From assembly GCA_030027265.1 (NCBI GenBank), contig JASENG010000011.1:1-64000 (forward strand): a stretch of DNA of 64,000 nt, given 5' to 3'. The DNA comes from Lysinibacillus fusiformis. GTDB lineage: Bacteria > Bacillota > Bacilli > Bacillales_A > Planococcaceae. Shown here piece by piece: positions 17,960 to 27,400 of the stretch (positions are counted from its first letter, which is position 1; the number at the start of each line of letters is the position of its first letter). The notes under the pieces are model-generated. The model searched no databases and had not been told where the DNA came from. It saw only the letters and a list, made by a program, of their open reading frames with translations. The position numbers were made by a program, and so were the translations under genes.

Positions 17960-18238
17960 GTGGATTTTTATCATTCATGGATCTATATAAACATATTGAA
18001 TGCAAAATGGTTTATTTGGACTATCGTGGTTATGGTTCTAGCCTTTAATATTTTGGCGCCGATTATAGTTTGGATTGTTATAAATGGAAAGAAGATGCCG
18101 TTTATGAAGAATAAGGACAAGAAGGATGGGGAGAAACAATACCCCATTCAGCAGGATAACCAGAGAAAACAGAATACAGAAAAAATGAAGAGTAAGAAAA
18201 AGAAGCATGAGCAACAGGGAGGTAGAACAAGTTCTTAG
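17960..18238 (+). CDS. Small single-span membrane protein, charged tail
   Basis: A 92-residue protein starting at GTG, with GGGAGGAG about 9 nt upstream. One membrane segment (about residues 17-40) is followed by a very basic, Lys/Gln-rich cytoplasmic tail. It is transcribed away from the gerA operon and its 3' end overlaps the remnant of a gerC-type gene. I recognise no family. Its position suggests a link with the broken second ger locus, but nothing in the sequence proves it. Confidence 0.6.
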   Translation: MDFYHSWIYINILNAKWFIWTIVVMVLAFNILAPIIVWIVINGKKMPFMKNKDKKDGEKQYPIQQDNQRKQNTEKMKSKKKKHEQQGGRTSS

Positions 18239-18472
18239 TAAGAAAATACTTGAAAAGAATAAAATCACTGATTTTATAGAAAAGAATTCAGAAATATATA
18301 TGGAGTAGGTAGAGAAGTAAGGAGATTCTATCCAGAGTATTGGGGAAAAATAAGTAGTTCAACAGCTTACTTAGGTCAGGTTGAATTTGACATTCAAGTG
18401 GAATCAAATGTGAGAAGATCTGGATTGATTATAGAACCAACGATAGAAAAACAAAAGGAAGAGACTGATTGA
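18207..18472 (+). pseudogene. Remnant of a Ger(x)C-family gene (C-terminus)
   Basis: From 18207 one frame reads EVEQVLSKKILEKNKITDF and stops at about 18310. After a one-base shift in an ATATATAT tract near 18298 the text continues as YGVGREVRRFYPEYWGKI and QVEFDIQVESNVRRSGLI to the TGA at 18470-18472. GxGxxxxRxYPxxW...V.V...RxxG is the C-terminal signature of GerC lipoproteins. The signal peptide and most of the N-terminal part are missing. The TGA overlaps the ATG of the next gene (TGATG), as in intact ger operons. Confidence 0.7.
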
Positions 18473-18675
18473 TGGATACTTTTTTAATACTTCTTTTGTT
18501 TGTGGCCATTTCTTTTCTAGACTACCGCCGGATAATCAAGAAAAAAGATAAAAAGAACCTTATTATCTATTCACTTATATTAGGCTTTGCTTTTATAATC
18601 ACGGAATTGCATATACTTGGATTTAGAGTGATAGGCTTAAATCAAATAGTTACTTTCATTATTGATATGTTTTAG
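18472..18675 (+). CDS. Small two-TM protein, germinant receptor D-subunit-like
   Basis: A 67-residue protein with two membrane segments (about 4-17 and 33-52) joined by a basic loop (YRRIIKKKDKKN), ending in an IxxLNQIVTFIIDMF-type tail. Size, two-span layout and position directly after a gerC-type gene fit the small D subunits that accompany some Bacillales germinant receptors and tune their activity. Its start codon overlaps the stop of the gerC remnant. The neighbouring A, B and C genes of this locus are absent or broken, so it is an orphan, perhaps still able to act on the adjacent intact receptor. Confidence 0.62.
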   Translation: MDTFLILLLFVAISFLDYRRIIKKKDKKNLIIYSLILGFAFIITELHILGFRVIGLNQIVTFIIDMF

Positions 18676-18718
18676 TAAAAAAGGGTTGTAAAAGGCTTTA
18701 CCAATCCTTAAACATCGG

Positions 18719-18753
18719 TGGCTCTAACGTTAAGTTAGGGCCATTTTTATATA
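18719..18753 (+). terminator. Terminator after the D-subunit-like gene
   Basis: TGGCTCTAAC pairs with GTTAGGGCCA (one G-T pair) and ATTTTTAT follows. Confidence 0.75.
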
Positions 18754-18991
18754 ATTAAACAAGATGGAGCAAATCTCGAATAAAACAGATAGATTGCTTT
18801 TAGAAATTCCATATTTTATTATTTAACTATACTTATTATACAAAAAGGTATAAAAAGATTTGCTAGAGTTTCCATATGAGTTGGATTTAAAGGGGTTAAG
18901 GAATAGATTAGGTTTAGTTATTTAACTCATACTATATGAAGAATTAAATCATTGTCGGACGTGAAAATTTATATAAAGGTTGGTTTTACAT
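18754..18991 (+). other. Spacer before the flavin oxidoreductase operon
   Basis: About 240 bp, AT-rich. It includes the imperfect inverted repeat TATACTTATTATA...GGTATA near 18829-18855, which might be a regulator site. No coding frame or RNA gene seen. Confidence 0.4.
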
Positions 18992-20050
18992 ATGGAAAAA
19001 TATCGAATTGATACAAGCAAAGGACTTGAATTTGGAATTTTTACACTAGGCGATCATCTCCCAAATCCTAACACGGGGGAACATATTCCAGCAGGGCAGC
19101 GAATTAACGAAATCGTGGAATTGGCAAAGCTGGCAGATCAAGCAGGTCTGGACTTTTTTGGTGTTGGAGAAAGTCATCAAGAATATTTTGCAACGCAATC
19201 CCATTCGGTCGTATTAGGAGCGATAGCTCAAGCAACGGAAAATATTAAAATTGGAAGCAGCTCCACAATTATTAGTACATCAGATCCTGTACGGGTATAT
19301 GAGGATTTTGCAACGATTGACCTGATTTCTGATGGACGGGCAGAAATTATTTGCGGCCGCGCATCCCGTGTTGGTCTGTATGAGTTATTAGGCTACAGTT
19401 TGCGTGATTATGAAGCGTTATTTGAAGAAAGATTTGATTTATTGCTAAAAATTAATGAAAATGAAGTCGTCAATTGGAGCGGAGAGTATCGCAAGCCATT
19501 AAAGAATGCCAAGATTCTGCCAAGACCTAAAAACGGCTCTCTTCCAATTTGGCGTGCAGTTGGTGGAACACCGGCAAGTGCGATGAAAGCAGGCTATGCA
19601 GGTGTTCCAATGATGCTGGCTACATTAGGCGGTCCGGTAAGTGCCTTTAAAAATACTATCGATGCCTATCGGGAAGTGGCTGAACGCAGCGGGTTTGATC
19701 CTGCAGCTTTGCCGGTAGGAACAACGAGTTTCTTCTTTGCGGCGAAAAACTCTCAAGAAGCAATGAGAGAAATGTATCCATATATCAATGAAGGTATGAA
19801 ACTGACGAACGGGCAAGGCTTCCCAAAACAAGCATTCGCACACGGCGCCGATAAACGCAGTGTTATCAATGTGGGAAGTCCACAGGAAATCATTGAAAAA
19901 ATTCTTTATCAACATGAAATGTATGGCCATCAGCGTTATTTAGCGCAAATGGATTTTGGTGGAATGCCATTTGATAAATTAATGAAAAATGTAGAAATTA
20001 TCGGAAATGAAATATTACCAGCTATTCGAAAATATACTGTAAAAAAATAG
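18992..20050 (+). CDS. LLM-class flavin-dependent oxidoreductase (luciferase-like)
   Basis: About 352 residues from the ATG at 18992; an in-frame TTG lies 12 nt upstream. The bacterial-luciferase-like TIM barrel is recognisable by DFFGVGESHQEYFA, IKIGSSSTIISTSDPVRVYEDFATIDL and the SDGRAEIICGRASR stretch that lines the flavin site. Such enzymes oxidise organic substrates with O2 and reduced FMN supplied by a partner. It is first of three genes, followed 14 nt later by an NAD(P)H:FMN reductase and then a nitroreductase, which fits a two-component monooxygenase. The substrate is unknown. Confidence 0.9.
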   Translation: MEKYRIDTSKGLEFGIFTLGDHLPNPNTGEHIPAGQRINEIVELAKLADQAGLDFFGVGESHQEYFATQSHSVVLGAIAQATENIKIGSSSTIISTSDPVRVYEDFATIDLISDGRAEIICGRASRVGLYELLGYSLRDYEALFEERFDLLLKINENEVVNWSGEYRKPLKNAKILPRPKNGSLPIWRAVGGTPASAMKAGYAGVPMMLATLGGPVSAFKNTIDAYREVAERSGFDPAALPVGTTSFFFAAKNSQEAMREMYPYINEGMKLTNGQGFPKQAFAHGADKRSVINVGSPQEIIEKILYQHEMYGHQRYLAQMDFGGMPFDKLMKNVEIIGNEILPAIRKYTVKK

Positions 20051-20064
20051 GAGGGGCATTTTGC

Positions 20065-20631
20065 ATGAAAATTGTTGGCATATCTGGCTCGATAGTCGGC
20101 TCCAAAACAAAAACAGCCATGACATATGTAGCCAAGGAAATCTCGGAAAAATATCCAGAAGAGGAATTTACGCTCCTTGATCTAGCTGATTACCAAATCC
20201 ATTTCAGCGATGGTCGCAACTACCTGGAATATGAAGGGGATACAGGCTTTGTAGCAAAAACAATTATGGAAGCAGATGCCATTATTATCGGTACACCTAT
20301 TTTTCAAGCATCTATTCCAGCAACATTAAAGAACATCTTTGATTTGCTGCCGGTCAATGCATTCCGGGATAAAGTGATAAGCATGTACGTAACAGCAGGT
20401 TCTTCCAAGCATTATTTAGTAGCAGAGCAACAACTGAAACCAATCTTGTCTTATATGAAAGGGCAAATAGTCCAAACATATGTATTTATAGAAGAAAAGG
20501 ATTTCCATCAAAAAGAAATTGTAAATGATGATGTGTTCTTTAGAATTGAACGCCTAGTTGAGGATACGATTGTTTTAACAGAGACTTATACAAGAATGAG
20601 GGAAGAAAAAGAAGCAAAATATGATTTTTAA
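20065..20631 (+). CDS. NADPH-dependent FMN reductase (SsuE-like)
   Basis: A 188-residue flavodoxin-fold protein with the FMN phosphate loop near the N-terminus (GISGSIVGSKTKT) and the IGTPIFQASIPATLKN motif typical of NADPH-dependent FMN reductases of the SsuE/MsuE type. AGGAGGGG precedes the ATG. It should supply reduced flavin to the luciferase-like enzyme encoded 14 nt upstream. Cytoplasmic. Confidence 0.88.
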   Translation: MKIVGISGSIVGSKTKTAMTYVAKEISEKYPEEEFTLLDLADYQIHFSDGRNYLEYEGDTGFVAKTIMEADAIIIGTPIFQASIPATLKNIFDLLPVNAFRDKVISMYVTAGSSKHYLVAEQQLKPILSYMKGQIVQTYVFIEEKDFHQKEIVNDDVFFRIERLVEDTIVLTETYTRMREEKEAKYDF

Positions 20632-20655
20632 GTTTAGAAAATGGAGGGGTACGGG

Positions 20656-21249
20656 ATGGATATTTTCGAAGCGATCAAATCGAGAAGAAGTATGGGACTC
20701 GTTTCAGACGAGCCTGTTTCAAAGGAGTTCATTGATCAAATTTTAGAAGCCGGAACTTGGGCACCAAGCCATTACAGAACAGAACCATGGAAATTTTTTG
20801 TATTAACCGGCGATAGCCGACATCGTTTAGGGGAGACACTTGCTCAAATTGAAGCGCAGAAAATGGAGGATCCCTCAAGTGAATCGAATCAAAAGAAACT
20901 GATGAAAATTCAGGAAAAACCTTTCCGAGCACCGTTGATTATTGCTGTTGCAGTGGAACCAAGCGATAATCCAAGAGCGTTAATTCAAGAGGAACATGGA
21001 GCGGTATATGCGGCCATTCAAAATATGCTGTTGACAGCCCATGCTTTAGGATTAGGCGGCTATTGGAGAACGGGAAAGCCTGCTTATGATCCAGCCATGA
21101 AAAAGTTATTTAAGCTGTCTGATCGGGGAGAGATTCTAGGGTTTTTATACTTTGGTCATCCTAAAAGAGCTGTTCCAGAGGGCAAAAGAAAACCTGTTGA
21201 AGAAGTCACTTCGTGGTTAGCAAGCGAAAGCGATTTTGATCTTTTGTAG
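20656..21249 (+). CDS. Nitroreductase-family protein
   Basis: A 197-residue FMN-dependent oxidoreductase: IKSRRSMGLVSDEPV at the N-terminus (FMN-binding Arg-rich loop), APSHYRTEPWKF (about residues 38-49) and GLGGYWRTG near residue 140. I chose the ATG at 20656 because GGAGGGG lies 7 nt upstream. It is third in the flavin operon, and a terminator follows. It may reduce quinones, nitro compounds or a product of the neighbouring monooxygenase. Confidence 0.9.
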   Translation: MDIFEAIKSRRSMGLVSDEPVSKEFIDQILEAGTWAPSHYRTEPWKFFVLTGDSRHRLGETLAQIEAQKMEDPSSESNQKKLMKIQEKPFRAPLIIAVAVEPSDNPRALIQEEHGAVYAAIQNMLLTAHALGLGGYWRTGKPAYDPAMKKLFKLSDRGEILGFLYFGHPKRAVPEGKRKPVEEVTSWLASESDFDLL

Positions 21250-21280
21250 CACGTAGTTTGCTAGGTTTCGAGAAAAGGAT

Positions 21281-21319
21281 AAGGGCACAAATGCTGGTAA
21301 AACAACATTTGTGCCCTTT
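21281..21319. terminator. Bidirectional terminator
   Basis: AAGGGCACAAATG pairs with CATTTGTGCCCTT. It separates the flavin operon from the convergent regulator gene. Confidence 0.88.
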
Positions 21320-21353
21320 CTATATTTTAGAAAAGGAACTAAGAAGCTAGTCC

Positions 21354-21986
21354 CTATATATCAAACCTAATTTGAAATTTACATTGATGGTCACCATCAG
21401 TTTTACAGCTAACTCGGCGAACATGCTCGGTTTCTAATACGTTCTTAAACATATCTGTTTCACAGCGACAAGCCGAGGTAAATTCCTGGGCTACGGAATA
21501 GATCGGACAATTATATTCTATAAGCTCAAATGTTTTATCATCCAGCTTGCTTGTACTTGCCATATAACCTTTTTCGTTTTGAATCTTAACAATCTCTTCG
21601 ACTTTTTCAGAGTTTGTTTTTTTGTGCATTCTATTTTTATATTCTTGAGTAAGTCGGTTTTCTCTCTTCTCAAATAGCAGCTGGATAGATTCCTCGCCAT
21701 GAATTTCTTCAATATCTCTTAGAAATTCAAGTGTAATTCCTTCGTAGTTTTTTGGAAAAACATGATCCCCTTTATCAGTCAAGGAGTAGACTTGAAGTGG
21801 CCGCCCCATAGATTGCTTCATTTCTGTCGATTTGATGAGCCCACTATTTTCCAGAATTACAAGATGTTTTCTAACGGCCATATGTGAAAGATTTAATCGT
21901 TCAGTAAGGTCATTAACCGACAAGGAAACCTCTTTTTTTAATAGCTCCAAAATAAGATTTCTTGTGTTTAATTTTGTTTTCGCCAT
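21354..21986 (-). CDS. Cys-rich HTH regulator, SufR/COG2345-like
   Basis: A 210-residue DNA-binding protein. A winged helix lies at about 10-75 (LNLSHMAVRKHLVILENSGL). The C-terminal part carries five cysteines: NC, 12 residues, CRC, then C near RVSC and C near HQC. The Cys-x12-Cys spacing recalls SufR-type regulators that bind an Fe-S cluster, so redox or iron sensing is plausible. It is convergent with the flavin operon and divergent from acetoacetyl-CoA synthetase, with palindromic sites in the shared promoter region. Its targets are inferred. Confidence 0.8.
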   Translation of the reverse strand: MAKTKLNTRNLILELLKKEVSLSVNDLTERLNLSHMAVRKHLVILENSGLIKSTEMKQSMGRPLQVYSLTDKGDHVFPKNYEGITLEFLRDIEEIHGEESIQLLFEKRENRLTQEYKNRMHKKTNSEKVEEIVKIQNEKGYMASTSKLDDKTFELIEYNCPIYSVAQEFTSACRCETDMFKNVLETEHVRRVSCKTDGDHQCKFQIRFDI

Positions 21987-22026
21987 GCAAACTACCTCAC
22001 TTTTTCATTCCTGTGCCCTAATAAAT

Positions 22027-22083
22027 ATATACTATAAAACAAATCTAGGATTATCTTAAAAGATCATTATACTATAAAGTATA
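22027..22083. promoter_or_regulatory. Palindromic operator candidate between regulator and ligase genes
   Basis: A perfect inverted repeat TATACT-ATAA-AGTATA (22068-22083), plus a second partial copy TATACTATAAAAC (about 22029-22041) 39 bp away. They lie 40-100 bp upstream of the Cys-rich regulator and in the promoter region of the divergent ligase. Binding by that regulator is inference. Confidence 0.45.
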
Positions 22084-22217
22084 TTAGTGTAAAAGAAACG
22101 AGATGTCTTGAAAATTGTCCAAGATATTAATAGTAATAATTGAAAATATTGTTAATAAACTATAATAGGGTGAATTATTAGTTGGTAGAATTCGTGAAAA
22201 TTTTAGGAGGGGAAGAA

Positions 22218-24197
22218 ATGAAAGTGGTTACAGAAGGAACGGTGCTGTGGGAACCGTCAAAAGAACAAATCGAAAACGCTGCTATAACCCGTTTTAGGAA
22301 ATGGATAAATGAAGAAAATGGACTTGCCATTCAAACTGCAAATGAGCTTTGGAAATGGTCTGTTGATGAGCTTGAACTGTTTTGGGAAAGCATTTGGAAG
22401 TATTGTGATGTGTTGTCCCACTCTCCTTATGGACAAGTACTGGCATCAAGAAAAATGCCAGGTGCAAAATGGTTTTCTGGGGCAACAGTCAATTACGCCG
22501 AGCATGTATTTCGAAATGCTAGAGAAGACCGACCAGCATTGATTTTTAAATCGGAAACGGTATCCGATAGAGAAGTTAGCTGGAAGGAACTTCAGGAAAA
22601 GACAGCGATGGTAAGACAATACCTGCTCGATGTGGGTGTGAAAAAAGGTGACCGTGTTGTAGCCTATATGCCTAACATTCCTGAAACAGTCATTGCCTTT
22701 TTAGCTTGTGCGAGTATGGGGGTTATTTGGTCAGTTTGTTCACCGGATTTTGGAACGGGTAGTGTCATTGATCGATTTAAACAAATTGAACCAACCGTTT
22801 TATTTGCAGTGGATGGGTATTCTTATAATGGGAAAATTCATAATAAGCTAGCAAGTGTAGAGGAACTGCAAGCGGAGCTTCCAACATTAACCAAAACCAT
22901 TCTTTTCCCTTATATACAAAGTGAAGAAGTCATTTCTAATAATCGTACTGTTTATTGGAATGATATGCATAAAGAAAATGCAGAGCTCAAATTTGAAGCT
23001 GTTCCTTTCGATCATCCTTTATGGATTTTATTTTCTTCCGGAACAACTGGATTGCCTAAGCCGATAGTTCAAGGGCAGGGCGGCATAATTATCGAGCACT
23101 TAAAAACCATGGCAGTGGAACAGGGGATCGATGAGGATGATGTATTCTTTTGGTTTACAACAACGGGCTGGATGATGTGGAATCTTTTAATGGCCGGGAT
23201 GCTGGCTGGAGGAACAGTTGTGCTTTATGACGGCAGTCCGGCTTACCCGAATATGAACGTCCTGTGGGATTTTGCAGAGGAAGCAGGAATCACTTTCTTT
23301 GGGACAAGTGCTGCATTTTTGAATATTTGTATGAAATCAGGCATCAAGCCAAATGAATCAAATCAATTCTCAAAGTTAAAGGCTCTTTATTCCACAGGGT
23401 CGCCTCTTCCGGTAGAGGGCTTCACTTGGGTATATGAAAATGTGAAAAAAGATTTATGGCTTGTATCGGCAAGTGGCGGAACCGATATTTGTGCGGCATT
23501 TGTTGGTGGGTGCCCGGTGCTCCCGGTATACGCAGGAGAAATTCAGGCACGTGCATTGGGTGCAAATGTTCAAGCTTTCAATGATGAAGGACTGTCTGTA
23601 CTAAACGAAGTAGGGGAACTGGTCATTACAGATCCGATGCCTTCCATGCCGCTATATTTTTGGGGAGATAAGGAGAATGCACGATATCTTGAAAGTTATT
23701 TCGAAATGTTCCCGGGAATTTGGCGGCATGGGGATTGGATTAAAATCGATGAAAAAGGCAGCAGCGTGATTTTTGGGCGCTCCGATTCGACGATTAACCG
23801 TCAAGGAGTGCGGCTTGGAACTAGTGAAATCTATCGTGCAGTAGAATCCCTGGATGAAGTAATAGAGGGATTAGTAGTTGACTTGGAGTATCTTGGCAGG
23901 GATTCATTTTTAGCATTGTTTGTTGCGTTAAAATCAAACGTGAATTTAAGTGATAGTTTAAAAGAAACAATCAAAGAGGAAATAAAACAAAAAGTGTCTC
24001 CAAGATTTGTACCAAATGAAATTTTTGAAGTAAAGGAAGTACCGAAAACCTTTAGCGGAAAAAAACTTGAAGTACCGATTCGTAAAATTTTGTTGGGGCA
24101 GCCTGTTGAAAAAGTAGTCAATCGCGGCTCTGTTGCAAATCCTGAGTCGATTAATTTCTTTATAGAGCTGTCAGAAGGATATAAAAATATAAATTGA
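22218..24197 (+). CDS. Acetoacetate-CoA ligase (acetoacetyl-CoA synthetase)
   Basis: A 659-residue ANL-family ligase that would convert acetoacetate, ATP and CoA to acetoacetyl-CoA. AMP-binding core ILFSSGTTGLPKPIVQG (about residue 272), the GASGGTD-like ASGGTDICAAF, adenylate motif WRHGDWIKIDEKG and the C-terminal catalytic Lys region PKTFSGKKLEVP are all present. Length fits the acetoacetate group better than acetyl-CoA synthetases. AGGAGGGG precedes the chosen ATG. It lies divergent from the Cys-rich regulator. Confidence 0.9.
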   Translation: MKVVTEGTVLWEPSKEQIENAAITRFRKWINEENGLAIQTANELWKWSVDELELFWESIWKYCDVLSHSPYGQVLASRKMPGAKWFSGATVNYAEHVFRNAREDRPALIFKSETVSDREVSWKELQEKTAMVRQYLLDVGVKKGDRVVAYMPNIPETVIAFLACASMGVIWSVCSPDFGTGSVIDRFKQIEPTVLFAVDGYSYNGKIHNKLASVEELQAELPTLTKTILFPYIQSEEVISNNRTVYWNDMHKENAELKFEAVPFDHPLWILFSSGTTGLPKPIVQGQGGIIIEHLKTMAVEQGIDEDDVFFWFTTTGWMMWNLLMAGMLAGGTVVLYDGSPAYPNMNVLWDFAEEAGITFFGTSAAFLNICMKSGIKPNESNQFSKLKALYSTGSPLPVEGFTWVYENVKKDLWLVSASGGTDICAAFVGGCPVLPVYAGEIQARALGANVQAFNDEGLSVLNEVGELVITDPMPSMPLYFWGDKENARYLESYFEMFPGIWRHGDWIKIDEKGSSVIFGRSDSTINRQGVRLGTSEIYRAVESLDEVIEGLVVDLEYLGRDSFLALFVALKSNVNLSDSLKETIKEEIKQKVSPRFVPNEIFEVKEVPKTFSGKKLEVPIRKILLGQPVEKVVNRGSVANPESINFFIELSEGYKNIN

Positions 24198-24245
24198 ACT
24201 TCTAATTGCTAGAATGAATAACTTTATAAACAATATTTAAACTTG

Positions 24246-24280
24246 CCTAGTCATCTACCATTGTAAGACTAGGTTTTTTA
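24246..24280 (+). terminator. Terminator of the acetoacetate-CoA ligase gene
   Basis: CCTAGTC pairs with GACTAGG, followed by TTTTTTAT. Confidence 0.82.
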
Positions 24281-24492
24281 TTTGTTTAATGTAAATAAGT
24301 TTCCACTAAAATCTTAGCCACTCTACACAAAATATTTTAAAAGTTTACAAATATTAAAAAAGTTGTTCACTAAATCTTAACAATTATATATTATATTTAG
24401 TTAGGTGGATATGGAAGGAATGGTAGATATAGTATAAAAGGTATTAACTGTTTGAATGGTAGAAATATATTTTAATATAAAGGAGCAATCAT

Positions 24493-27400
24493 ATGTCGAA
24501 AAATCGCAAAAGCAAAAATAAGTTTTATATAGCAACTCTGGCCGGTACTGTTGCAGCTAGTTCAGTAGTGGCACCAAGCTTTACAGAGGCAGCTGGCAAG
24601 TCTTTTCCTGATGTGAAAGCAGATGATTATTTTTCTGATGCAGTTTCTAATTTAGTTGATCGCGGGTTGGTTAAAGGTTTCCCAGATGGAACATTTAAAC
24701 CTTACAGCAGTCTAACGCGTGGACAAGCAGCGGTTATTTTAGCGGGTGCACTTGAGTTAGATACTAAAAATGTTAAAAACCCTAACTTTAAAGATATTTC
24801 GACAACTCATCCTTATTATGGTGCAATTGCTGCATTGGCGAATGCTGGATATATTAAGGGGTTTGAAGATGGTTCATATGGTGCAGGGAAATCTATCACG
24901 CGTAATCATATGGCGATTATTCTTGCAAAAGCATTTGAACTAAAAGCTTCAACAGGAGCAACTACTCCATTTACAGATATTTATCCAGACTATAAAGGAT
25001 ATATTACTGCTCTTTATGAAAATGGAATTACTACCGGGAATACTAAAACTACATTTGGCGGACTATCTAACGTTACTCGTGGGCAATTTGCCGAATTCCT
25101 TTTACGCGCTGAAAAGGCAAAAGGCAGATCAGTTACATTTACAGTTGATAGCTTATCATCTTCGGACATTCAGACTAGCAAAGGAAAGCTGACTTTTGAT
25201 GCCTCTTTAAAATCAATTTTCAGTACAAAAAATGCCGCTGCTTTAAAAAATGCTGAAATGACTGCTACAGTTAAAGATGGAAAAATTATAGAAATTAAAG
25301 AAATAACTATAAATGCGGAAGGTAAAGAAAGTGCTCCAGCTGTATTTGATGGAGGCAATGAGATAATTACAGGTGATGTAATTGTGAATGCAGATTATGT
25401 TGCTTTAAATAATCTTAAAGTAAAAGGAGATATTACTCTAACAGGTAAAGTAGCAAAAGGTTTCTCATCGGATGGTTTAGTAACAGAAGGAGAAATAATC
25501 GTCAATGAAGCGGAATCCAATCCAGTTGCTTCACTTATCACTCTTTTTGCCGCTGTGAATGAAGGTCCTAAGGTTGACTTGAAAAATTCATCAGACAAAG
25601 GAATTCAAGTTGAAAGAAATAATATAACATTAAATTCAGATAAGAAATTGCCAGAAGTAAAGGTTTCAGCAACTGTTTCATCTATTGAAGTGAATGCGGA
25701 TGTTGAAAAAATAAGAGTGAATGTTTCGGGTAAGCTTGAGTTAAATGGTAGCGGGACAATTGGACAAGTTGATGTACAAAAGGCAATTGAACTTGCCCTT
25801 AAAATAACTGGACAGGTAAAGGAACTAAATATTGAAACAAAGAATACGTTAATTGAACTGGGAGTTAATCTACTTATTGAAAAAATGGTAGTACCGCTCT
25901 CTTCTAAAATAGATGAAATAATATCAAACTACCACAGTGTTAAAGACAAAATTAAAAACATTCAAGATGAAAAAGGGTCGACTGTAACACCTGTAACGCC
26001 ACCAAGCTCTGGCGGTTCTTCAGGCGGAAGTGATTCTCAAGTAAAACGGGCATTAATCAACACAGCCAATGAAAAATTAGCAGCGATTCCAGAAGCCGCA
26101 ACCATTACAGAGGAAAACAAAGCTACCGTAAAAGAGGCAGTGGATGCAGCACAATTAGCGATTTCAGCTGCAAAAAATGCAGGGGCAGTGGATACTGATT
26201 TTGTCGGATTAGATAAGATCCAAAAAGCTCTGGAAAAAATTCAGAAAATTGAAAGTCCTAAAGATTTAATCATCTCTGAGTATGTTGAAGGAAGCAGTAC
26301 AAATAAAGCAATTGAAATTTATAATGGTACTGGAAAAACAATAGACTTAAGTCAATACTCTCTTGATCTTTATGCTAATAGTGGAGATACAGGGAGTACA
26401 GGCGGAGGAACTACAAAAGCTAGTGCTTCATTAAAATTAGAAGGTTCTCTAAAAAATGGTGAAACCTTTGTACTGTACAATAGTACGGATGCAGCAATTA
26501 TTGAAAAGGGAAATTTTAAAAATTCATCAGTAATTAATTTTAATGGTAATGATCAAATCGTACTGAAAAAAGGGGATAATATTGTTGATTCGATTGGTCA
26601 AGTTGGTTCTGCTGAACAATTTGCCAAGGATGTTACGCTAGTTCGTAAAAGCACAGTATATTCTGGAGATACTAACCCTGATGATGATTTTGACCCTTCT
26701 TTAGAATGGGATGCTTATCCTAAAGATGATTTCTCTTATTTAGGTAAACATACCATTGGTACAGGAAGTACTCCAGTTGAGAATAGTGTAGGCGAAGTAA
26801 ATGCTTCAATTACACCAGGAAGTGTAAAAGAAGGTACAAAAATTACATTATCGACTGATACAGAGGGAGCTACGATTTACTATACGACTGATGGCAGCGA
26901 ACCGACTACATCAAGTGAAGTCTTTTCAGAACCAATTACTATTACGAGTGACATGACGATTAAAGCAATTGCTGTAAAAGATGAATTGGAAAATAGTGAA
27001 GTCGCTACATTCCAATATTCACTTTTACAAGAAAAATCAATCGCAGAAGTTAGAAATCTTCCAAAGGGAAGTAATGTTATGACATCAGGTGTTGTTACTG
27101 CTGTTATTGGATTAACTACTTTCATTCAAGATGATAACGCTGGTATCGTACTTTATGGCAGTAATTTAAACGTTGAACCAGGAGATAGAGTGAAAGCTAC
27201 AGGTGAATTAACGGAGTACAGTTCTCTGCTAGAAATCAATGTAAAGCCTGAGGATGTAACTGTACTTGAAAAAGTAGGTATTCCGGCTGCTAAGCAAATT
27301 CAAGCTTCAGAACTTGCTGAAGAATATGAAGGAACTTTAGTTACAGTGAAAAATGTAACTATCAATTCTTACTCTGGCGGCAATTATATTGCGACGGATG

